This document shows, piece by piece, positions 8,777 to 15,286 of a DNA stretch of 64,000 bases. Under the pieces are notes generated by a model. That model had not been told where the DNA came from, did not search any database, and saw only the letters and a program-made list of their open reading frames with translations. Position numbers and translations under genes: made by a program. Origin of the DNA: Nocardioides sp. GTDB taxonomy: Bacteria > Actinomycetota > Actinomycetes > Propionibacteriales > Nocardioidaceae. Positions within the stretch are counted from its first letter, which is position 1; each line of letters begins with the position of its first letter. Where the stretch lies: contig JACJWV010000004.1 of assembly GCA_020636915.1 (NCBI GenBank), forward strand, positions 186,001-250,000, read 5' to 3'.

Positions 8777-9802
8777 ATGAACCAGATGCACGCACCGGAC
8801 GCCACCGGCGCCCCGGCCCTCCGGGAGGACCAGCCCGCGCGGGAGTACGACGTCGTGGTGGTCGGCGGCGGTGCCGCCGGGCTGTCCGCGGCCCTGGTGC
8901 TCGGCCGCGCCCGCCGCCGCGTCGCCGTCGTCGACGCCGGCCGGCCGCGGAACGCGCCGGCCGCCCACATGCAGGGCTTCCTCGGCTCCGACGGGCTCCC
9001 GCCCACCGAGCTCCTGGCCGCCGGCCGGGCGGAGGTCGTGGGCTACGGGGTCGACCTGGTCCCGGGCACCGTCGCCGCGATCTCGCCGTGCGCCCCCACG
9101 TCGGCGAGGAGCCGGCGGTGGTTCACCGTCGACCTCGCCGACGGGTCGTCGCTGCGCGCCCGCCGGGTGCTCGTCACCACCGGACTGCGCGACGAGGTGC
9201 CCGACGTCCCGGGCGTCCGTGAGCGCTGGGGGCGCGACCTGCTCCACTGCCCCTACTGCCACGGCTACGAGGTCCGCGACCAGCCCCTCGGCGTCCTGGC
9301 CGGCGCCCCCACAGCGGTCCAGGACTCGGTCGCGCACGCGCACCTGCTCCGGCAGTGGTCCGACGACGTCGTGCTGTTCACCAACGGCGCCACGCTCACC
9401 GCCGACCAGCGCGAGGAGCTGGTCGCCCGCGCCGTCGGGATCGTGGACACCCCCGTCGTCAGCCTGGTGGTCGAGGACGACCGGATCACCGGCGTCGAGC
9501 TCGCCCACGGCCAGGTCGTCCCGCGCACGGCCGTCTTCGTCCGTCCCCGGCTCGTCCCGAACGACGGTCTGCTCGCCGACCTCGGCTGCGCCACCGACGA
9601 CGCCGGCTGGGTCCGGGTCGACGCCACCGGCGCCACCAGCGTCCCCGGGGTGTGGGCGGCCGGCAACGCCGTCGACCCGCGCGCCCAGGTCATCACCGCC
9701 GCGGGCGAGGGGTCCGCCGCGGCGATCGCCCTCAACAACGACCTCGTCGTCGAGGACATCCCCCTCGCGGTCGACAACTTCCGCCAGGGCCTCCCCGTCT
9801 GA
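8777..9802 (+). CDS. Thioredoxin-reductase-like FAD/NAD(P) oxidoreductase with CPYC centre
   Basis: A 341-residue flavoprotein. The FAD-binding Rossmann motif VVVVGGGAAGLSAALVLGRA is at about residues 27-46. A redox-active CPYC in LLHCPYCHGYEVRD is at about residues 158-161. GVWAAGNAVDPRAQ near the end is the second FAD contact. This is the low-molecular-weight thioredoxin reductase fold, yet no thioredoxin gene is adjacent. Homologues with CPYC often oxidise dithiols in natural-product or detoxification pathways. ATG 8777 was chosen because it begins just before the conserved region; upstream residues lack similarity. It is divergent from its probable repressor. Confidence 0.8.
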   Translation: MNQMHAPDATGAPALREDQPAREYDVVVVGGGAAGLSAALVLGRARRRVAVVDAGRPRNAPAAHMQGFLGSDGLPPTELLAAGRAEVVGYGVDLVPGTVAAISPCAPTSARSRRWFTVDLADGSSLRARRVLVTTGLRDEVPDVPGVRERWGRDLLHCPYCHGYEVRDQPLGVLAGAPTAVQDSVAHAHLLRQWSDDVVLFTNGATLTADQREELVARAVGIVDTPVVSLVVEDDRITGVELAHGQVVPRTAVFVRPRLVPNDGLLADLGCATDDAGWVRVDATGATSVPGVWAAGNAVDPRAQVITAAGEGSAAAIALNNDLVVEDIPLAVDNFRQGLPV

Positions 9803-9880
9803 CACGACCCCGGAGCCCCACCTCCGACACCGCACACCCGCCTCCGGCCCCGCCACCCGGCGCGGCGCCGCTCGGTGATC

Positions 9881-9930
9881 ACCCCTGCCCGACCCAACCC
9901 TGCCCAACCCACCCCTGCCCGAACACACCC
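9881..9930 (+). repeat. C-rich leader repeat with 15-bp period
   Basis: CCCTGCCC recurs at 9883, 9898 and 9913 within an almost guanine-poor tract. It lies between the flavoprotein stop and the Shine-Dalgarno sequence of the small membrane protein. The strict 15-bp period suggests short tandem duplication. No coding role is apparent. Confidence 0.5.
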
Positions 9931-9943
9931 TCAGGAGAACCTC

Positions 9944-10210
9944 ATGTCCGACCAGCCGTCCACCGCCACCGTCCAGCTGCGCCCCGTCGGCCCGCCGACC
10001 AAGCACCAGCTGGCCCTGATGATCTGGATCGCGGTGTTCCCCACCCTGACCGTGCTCAACCTGACCATCGGCCCCTGGCTGAAGGACACCAACCCGGTGC
10101 TGCGCACCTTCGTCCTCGCGACGGTCGCCGTCCCGATCGTCATCTACGGGCTGATGCCCCGGCTGCACCGCATCCGGGTCCGCCTGCTGGCCCGCCGGGC
10201 CACGGCCTGA
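9944..10210 (+). CDS. Two-TM small membrane protein
   Basis: An 88-residue protein with two hydrophobic segments: about residues 24-44 (LALMIWIAVFPTLTVLNLTI) and 52-72. It ends in a basic tail, MPRLHRIRVRLLARR. The start is ATG 9944 with AGGAG at 9933-9937. The sequence resembles the C-terminal membrane module found fused to antibiotic-biosynthesis-monooxygenase (ABM) domains in actinobacteria. Here it stands alone, without the soluble domain. It follows the flavoprotein by 141 nt and may be co-transcribed. Function unknown. Confidence 0.7.
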   Translation: MSDQPSTATVQLRPVGPPTKHQLALMIWIAVFPTLTVLNLTIGPWLKDTNPVLRTFVLATVAVPIVIYGLMPRLHRIRVRLLARRATA

Positions 10211-10230
10211 CGGATCGGCACGGACCGGGA

Positions 10231-10284
10231 GACCACCCGAATCACCACCCGGATCACCACCTGTGGTGAGGACCGCTCACCACA
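10231..10284 (+). promoter_or_regulatory. Repeat-rich operator upstream of MMPL exporter
   Basis: ATCACCACC occurs at 10241 and 10253, and a related GACCACCCG at 10231, giving a 12-bp period. TCACCAC-CT-GTGGTGA (10254-10269) is an inverted repeat with 7-bp arms. Another TCACCACA is at 10277-10284. Together these look like multiple half-sites for a dimeric repressor controlling the exporter. No regulator gene is adjacent. Confidence 0.45.
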
Positions 10285-10389
10285 TCGATTCCTACGTTCC
10301 GTGCCATGAGCCACCGCCCCGCGCTCCACGACCAGCACCCGTACCGGGCAGCCGGCGCGGGGCGGACCCCACACCCGAAAGGCACGATC

Positions 10390-12585
10390 ATGGACCGCTT
10401 CACCCGCGCCATCGCGATGGCGAGCGCCCGACACCCGTGGCGCACCCTGGTCAGCTGGGTCGCCGTGCTGGCCGCCCTGTTCGCCCTGGCCGCCGCCGGG
10501 GGCGGCACCTTCGCCGACGACTTCTCCGCCCCGGGCAGCCAGAGCGCCCGGGCGATGGACCTCGTCGAGGAGAACTTCCCCGAGGCCGCGAAGGGAACGG
10601 CCCTCGTCGTCCTCGAGGCCCGCGAGGGCACGACCATCGCCGAGGACCGGCCGGCCGTCGCCGGGGTCCTCGACGAGGTCGCCACCCTCGGCCACGTCGC
10701 GTCGGTCTCCGACCCCTACCGGACCGGGACGATCTCCGAGGACGGCCGCATCGCGTACGCCGTGCTCACCCTCGACGTCCCCGAGCGCGACATGGGCAAG
10801 CCGGCGTTCACCGTGCTGTCCGACGCCGTCTCCGGCATCGAGGCCACCGACCTGCGGGTCGAGCTCGGCGGAGACGCGGTCTTCCTCAACTCCGAGGACG
10901 AGACCTCCGGGCACGTCGGCATCGGGCTGCTGGTCGCGCTGCTGGTGCTCCTGGTGGTCTTCGGCACCGCCGTGGCCGCCGTCCTCCCCATCGGCCTGTC
11001 GCTCGTCGCCGTCGGTGCCGGCATCGGTGCCATCACCCTGATGTCGAGCTCGATGACCGTCTCGGTCTCCGCGATCCCCGTCGCCGGGCTGGTCGGCCTG
11101 GGCGTCGGCGTCGACTACGCCCTCTTCGTGGTCGCCCGCTACCGAGAGAACCGGGCCGCCGGCCACGACAACCGGGAGGCGTTGGCCCACGCCATGAGCA
11201 CCTCGGGTGCTGCTGTCGTCTTCGCCGGGGGCACCGTCGTGGTCGCCACCACCGCCCTCGCCATCACCGGCGTCGGCGTGCTGACCTCGATCGGGCTCGC
11301 CACCGCGCTCATGGTGCTGTCCGCGGTCGCCGCCGCCATCACCCTGCTGCCCGCGCTGCTGAGCCTGCTCGGCGACCGCATCGACCGGGGTCGCGTCGTG
11401 CGCCGCCACCGGCCGGCGAAGGCAGCCGAGGACACCGCCTGGTGGCGGTTCGGTCACCGGGTCTCCGCCCGGCCCTGGCCCTACCTGGTCGCGTCCGTCG
11501 TCGGCCTGCTCGCCCTCGCCGCGCCCGCCGTCGCCCTGCAGACCGCCTTCCCCGCCGCCGGCGACGCGCCGAAGGAGACCACGCACCGGCAGGCCTACGA
11601 CCTGCTCACCGAGGGCTTCGGCGTCGGCATCAACGCCCCCCTCACCGTCGTCGTCGACCTGGGCCAGGACGGTGTCGACGCGGCCGGTCTCCCCGCCCTG
11701 GCGGACGACATCGCCGCCGTCCCCGGCATCGCCTCGGTCGGCGAGGCTCGCACCTCGGCCGACGGCGACACCGTGGTCCTGACCGCCGACCCGACCACGG
11801 GGCCGGCCGACCCGGAGACGTCGACGACCATCGACCGGGTCCGCGACGTCATCCCCGGCAACGTCTACGTCTCCGGCATCACCGCCGTCACCGACGACCT
11901 CAACGCCCAGCTCGAGGACACCCTGCCGCTGTTCATCGGCGCGGTCGTCGCCGTCTCGTTCGTGCTGCTGATGATGGTCTTCCGGTCGATCGCCGTCCCC
12001 GCCAAGGCCGCGGTGATGAACCTGCTGTCCATCGGAGCCGCCTACGGCGTCCTGGTCGCGGTGTTCCAGTGGGGATGGGGGGCCGGCCTGCTCGGCCTCG
12101 AAGGACCCACGCCCATCACCTCGATCATCGTCGTCATCATGTTCCCGATCCTCTTCGGGCTCTCGATGGACTACGAGGTGTTCCTGCTGTCGCGGATCAA
12201 GGAGGAGTACGACCGCACGGCCGACAACACCGAGTCCGTCGCTCGTGGCCTCGCCGGCACCGGCCGGGTCGTGACCTCCGCGGCCCTGATCATGGTCGCC
12301 GTGTTCCTCAGCTTCGTCGCGAGCCCGGTGCCGTCGCTGAAGATGCTCGGCCTCGGGCTCGCCGTCGCGATCCTCGTCGACGCCACCGTCGTCCGCATGG
12401 TGCTCGTGCCCGCCACCATGGCGCTGCTCGGCAAGGCCAACTGGTGGCTCCCCCGCTGGCTGGACCGGGTGCTGCCGCACCTGGCTGTCGAGGGGGCCGT
12501 CGAGGGGGCTGCCGAGCAGAGCGAGGGCCAGGCGGATACCGCCACGCCCGCGACGGTCACGGCCGACGAGCTCGTGCGCCGCTGA
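10390..12585 (+). CDS. MMPL family RND transporter
   Basis: A 731-residue RND-superfamily membrane protein with internal duplication. Each half has one helix, a periplasmic domain and five further helices. Typical segments are GLGVGVDYALFVVARYRENR in the first half and LFGLSMDYEVFLLSRIKEEY in the second, both containing the conserved Asp-Tyr pair of proton relay. Such proteins (YdfJ/YdgH-like) export lipids, siderophores or drugs. ATG 10390 is preceded by AAAGG; the upstream in-frame ATG at 10306 adds a non-conserved stretch. It is monocistronic, ending at a strong terminator. Confidence 0.88.
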   Translation: MDRFTRAIAMASARHPWRTLVSWVAVLAALFALAAAGGGTFADDFSAPGSQSARAMDLVEENFPEAAKGTALVVLEAREGTTIAEDRPAVAGVLDEVATLGHVASVSDPYRTGTISEDGRIAYAVLTLDVPERDMGKPAFTVLSDAVSGIEATDLRVELGGDAVFLNSEDETSGHVGIGLLVALLVLLVVFGTAVAAVLPIGLSLVAVGAGIGAITLMSSSMTVSVSAIPVAGLVGLGVGVDYALFVVARYRENRAAGHDNREALAHAMSTSGAAVVFAGGTVVVATTALAITGVGVLTSIGLATALMVLSAVAAAITLLPALLSLLGDRIDRGRVVRRHRPAKAAEDTAWWRFGHRVSARPWPYLVASVVGLLALAAPAVALQTAFPAAGDAPKETTHRQAYDLLTEGFGVGINAPLTVVVDLGQDGVDAAGLPALADDIAAVPGIASVGEARTSADGDTVVLTADPTTGPADPETSTTIDRVRDVIPGNVYVSGITAVTDDLNAQLEDTLPLFIGAVVAVSFVLLMMVFRSIAVPAKAAVMNLLSIGAAYGVLVAVFQWGWGAGLLGLEGPTPITSIIVVIMFPILFGLSMDYEVFLLSRIKEEYDRTADNTESVARGLAGTGRVVTSAALIMVAVFLSFVASPVPSLKMLGLGLAVAILVDATVVRMVLVPATMALLGKANWWLPRWLDRVLPHLAVEGAVEGAAEQSEGQADTATPATVTADELVRR

Positions 12586-12606
12586 CGCCCACGCACAGGC
12601 ACGCGG

Positions 12607-12636
12607 AGCGGCCCTCACCGGGTGGTGAGGGCCGCT
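12607..12636. terminator. Bidirectional terminator
   Basis: AGCGGCCCTCACC (12607-12619) and GGTGAGGGCCGCT (12624-12636) form a perfect 13-bp stem with a GGGT loop. It lies between the convergent MMPL and HEAT-repeat genes. Confidence 0.85.
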
Positions 12637-12666
12637 TCGCCGCGCGCGGCTCGGCGGCCGGCGTGC

Positions 12667-13704
12667 TCAGACGCCCGAGCCCCACTGCCCTCCACCGCTG
12701 CCGTAGCTCGGGGTGCTGTACACGGTGTACCCGTGCTGGTCCGCCCAGGTCTCGGCCGCGTTCTCCAGCTGGTGGTTGCCGCAGTTGAGGTAGTACTCCG
12801 CGAGGTCGAGCCCGCCGTAGGTGAGCAGCGCGGTCTCGAGAGCGTCCTCGGTGCCCTTCTGGCCCACGTCGACCAGGGCGTACGCCAAGGTGATGTTGCC
12901 GGCGTCGTCGAGCAGCGTCAGCAGCGGCCGGACGTCCTTGCGGTAGATCCTGGCCAGCGCCGTCCCTGCGGACCGGGCCACGGTGGGGTCGGTGCGGAGC
13001 ACGGTCACCAGCGTGGGCCTCGCCCCCCGGTCGCCGAGGTTCCCCAGCGCCGCGACGGCGGCCCTGCGGACGGCCCGTCCGTCCTGGTCCGCGGCGGGCG
13101 TCGCACCCCGGTGCAGCGCGAGCCTGCCGATGGCCGGCACCGCCCGCGGGTCACCGATGGCCGCCAGGGCCGTGAGGGCCGGGACGACGGCCTTGCGGTC
13201 TCCGGAGCCCAGCAGGCCGACCAGCGGCCGCACCGCCGCGGGATCACCGATCCGTCCCAGCGCCGTCGTGACGCTGCGGACCACAGCCGGGTTGCGGTCG
13301 TCGAGCAGGGCCGCCAGGGCCTCGACGGCCTTCGGGTCGTGCACCCGGGCCAGTGCCTGCAGGGCGCACTCGGCGACCCGGTCGTTCCGGACCTTCACCA
13401 GCGCGCGCAGCGGGACGACGGCCTCCTCACCCCAGTGGACGAGGGAGCGAACGGCGTCGCAGCGCTCGACCGCCGTCGCGGAGGAGTCCTGGGCGTGGGC
13501 GACGGTCTGGTCCAACGACTCCGGGGTGCCCTCGCCACAGGCACCGAGGAGCAGAGCGACGGCCGTCAGCGCCGCGAGGGCGCGTCGCCCGTGGGTGGTG
13601 GTCAGTCTCGGCGGATCGGAAAAGAGAGCATCACGCGCCTCCAGGCCTCGTCCACTCGGGCGTGGGGTCGGCGCAACGCGCCCCCCGGCCCGCTTCCAGC
13701 CCAT
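12667..13704 (-). CDS. HEAT-repeat lipoprotein
   Basis: A predicted exported lipoprotein of up to 345 residues. A hydrophobic stretch, ALAALTAVALLLGAC, carries a lipobox with the lipidated Cys at about residue 56 of the longest frame. About five PBS-lyase HEAT-like repeats follow (for example DPKAVEALAALLDD, DPAAVRPLVGLLGSGD, DPRAVPAIGRLAL). The C-terminus is different: YYLNCGNHQLENAAETWADQ, then a Gly/Ser-rich end. The only ATG or GTG before the signal is at 13704, giving an unusually long 34-residue lead-in. A non-standard start near 13605 is therefore possible. It probably scaffolds protein contacts at the cell surface; partner unknown. Confidence 0.75.
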   Translation of the reverse strand: MGWKRAGGRVAPTPRPSGRGLEARDALFSDPPRLTTTHGRRALAALTAVALLLGACGEGTPESLDQTVAHAQDSSATAVERCDAVRSLVHWGEEAVVPLRALVKVRNDRVAECALQALARVHDPKAVEALAALLDDRNPAVVRSVTTALGRIGDPAAVRPLVGLLGSGDRKAVVPALTALAAIGDPRAVPAIGRLALHRGATPAADQDGRAVRRAAVAALGNLGDRGARPTLVTVLRTDPTVARSAGTALARIYRKDVRPLLTLLDDAGNITLAYALVDVGQKGTEDALETALLTYGGLDLAEYYLNCGNHQLENAAETWADQHGYTVYSTPSYGSGGGQWGSGV

Positions 13705-13776
13705 CGCACCCCGACCCGACCGCGCCAGTGCCGAAAGCCCTCATCTCGCCACCGGCGCCGAACGGTCCGACCTGGG

Positions 13777-13790
13777 GTGCCGATGGTCCC
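13777..13790 (-). promoter_or_regulatory. DosR/DevR-like box upstream of treT-like gene
   Basis: Read on the minus strand, GGGACCATCGGCAC matches the pattern GGGAC-N-WW-N-GNCCC at every position but one. It lies 53 bp before the glycosyltransferase start. The assignment rests on similar sites elsewhere in the 13.8-34.7 kb block. Confidence 0.4.
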
Positions 13791-13842
13791 GCGTGGGTCG
13801 GTAACGACGCCGCACGCGACGAGCGGGTGTCACGATCGAGGC

Positions 13843-15264
13843 ATGCGCGGCGTGGAGGTCGGCTCCATCCCCCTCGACCGCCTGGCTTCGCTGCTGGACA
13901 AGGAGCGGGCCGAGCGGCTGTTGGACTACGCCGTCCGGGCCCGCGCGCTGCTGGCCGACCGGATCGTGTGGAACGTCAACGCGACCGCGACCGGAGGCGG
14001 CGTCGCGGAGATGCTGCAGGCGCTCCTCGCCTACGGCCGGGGTGCCGGCGTGGACACTCGCTGGCTGGTGCTGGACGGCACCCCGGACTTCTTCCGGATC
14101 ACCAAGCGCGTCCACAACCACCTGCACGGCTCCCCCGGGGACGGCGGGCCCCTGGGCGCGGCGGAGCGGGCGGCGTACGAGGCCGCCCTCGCGCCCAACC
14201 TCGAGCACCTGCTCGAGGTGGTCCGGCCGCAGGACGTCGTGCTCCTCCACGATCCGCAGACCGCGGGCCTGGTCCCCGCGCTGCGCGAGGCCGGCCTGCA
14301 CCCGGTGTGGCGCTGCCACATCGGCCGGGACTCCCCGAACGACCTGACCGCGTCGGGATGGGAGTTCCTCCGCAGGTACGTCGAGCCCAGTGAGGCCGTG
14401 ATCTTCTCGCGGCCCGTCTATGCGCCGGAGTGGATCGACCCTGCGCGCCGGTGGTCGATCCCGCCGTCGCTGGACCCCTTCACCGCGAAGAACCGCGACC
14501 TGGCCGTCTCGGAGGTCGAGGCGACGCTCTCCTACGCCGGCCTGGTCTCGCCCGACGGCCACCCCGACGTCGCCTTCACCCGGAGGGACGGGAGCACGGG
14601 CATGCTGCGGCGGCACCGCGGGCTGGCCCTCACCGGCGGTCCGGTGCCCGACGACGTGCGGGTGGTGCTCCAGGTCAGTCGGTGGGACCGGCTCAAGGAC
14701 ATGCCCGGCGTGCTCGAGGGTTTCGCCGCCCGCCTCCCGGACCTGCCCGGCGACGTGCACCTGATGCTGGTCGGCCCGGACGTGTCCGGGGTCACCGACG
14801 ACCCCGAGGGCCGCGAGGTCCTCGAGGAGTGCCTGACCGCCTGGCGTGCGCAACCGGAGGCCGCCCGGGCCCGGGTGCACCTCTGCAGCCTGCCGATGGA
14901 CGACATCGACGAGAACGCCCACCTCGTGAACGCCCTGCAGCAGCATGCGGCGGTGGTCGTCCAGAAGAGCCTGGTGGAGGGGTTCGGGCTGACGGTCACC
15001 GAGCCGATGTGGAAGGCCCGTCCGGTGGTGGCGTCCCGCGTGGGCGGCATCCAGGACCAGATCGTGCACGGCCAGAGCGGCCTCCTGCTCGACGACCCCC
15101 GGGACCTCGACGAGTTCGGTGAGCGGATCGCCGAGGTGCTGCGCGACCACGCACTCGCCCACCGCCTCGGGACGGCGGCGCGGGAGCGGGTCCGCCAGCA
15201 GTTCCTCGGCGACCGGCACCTCGCGCAGTACGTCGACCTGTTCCAGCGGGTCCTCGAGGGGTGA
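13843..15264 (+). CDS. Trehalose-synthase-like GT4 glycosyltransferase (TreT type)
   Basis: A 473-residue GT-B glycosyltransferase. The N-terminal domain begins with IVWNVNATATGGGVAEMLQA, characteristic of trehalose glycosyltransferring synthases. The donor domain has VVLQVSRWDRLKDMPGVLEG and the catalytic E-x7-E in EGFGLTVTEPMWK (Glu about 379 and 387). The family joins NDP-glucose and glucose, or related acceptors. The start is ATG 13843; the frame is open far upstream but without similarity. It stands alone between two minus-strand genes, with a DosR-like box upstream. Trehalose or a compatible solute as product is family-level inference. Confidence 0.75.
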   Translation: MRGVEVGSIPLDRLASLLDKERAERLLDYAVRARALLADRIVWNVNATATGGGVAEMLQALLAYGRGAGVDTRWLVLDGTPDFFRITKRVHNHLHGSPGDGGPLGAAERAAYEAALAPNLEHLLEVVRPQDVVLLHDPQTAGLVPALREAGLHPVWRCHIGRDSPNDLTASGWEFLRRYVEPSEAVIFSRPVYAPEWIDPARRWSIPPSLDPFTAKNRDLAVSEVEATLSYAGLVSPDGHPDVAFTRRDGSTGMLRRHRGLALTGGPVPDDVRVVLQVSRWDRLKDMPGVLEGFAARLPDLPGDVHLMLVGPDVSGVTDDPEGREVLEECLTAWRAQPEAARARVHLCSLPMDDIDENAHLVNALQQHAAVVVQKSLVEGFGLTVTEPMWKARPVVASRVGGIQDQIVHGQSGLLLDDPRDLDEFGERIAEVLRDHALAHRLGTAARERVRQQFLGDRHLAQYVDLFQRVLEG

Positions 15265-15286
15265 TCGCGGCCGCAGCGACCGGGGC

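Noticed and set aside
12622..13842. N-terminal extension of the glycosyltransferase frame
   Set aside because: It overlaps the real HEAT-repeat gene on the other strand and has shadow composition; similarity starts at 13843.
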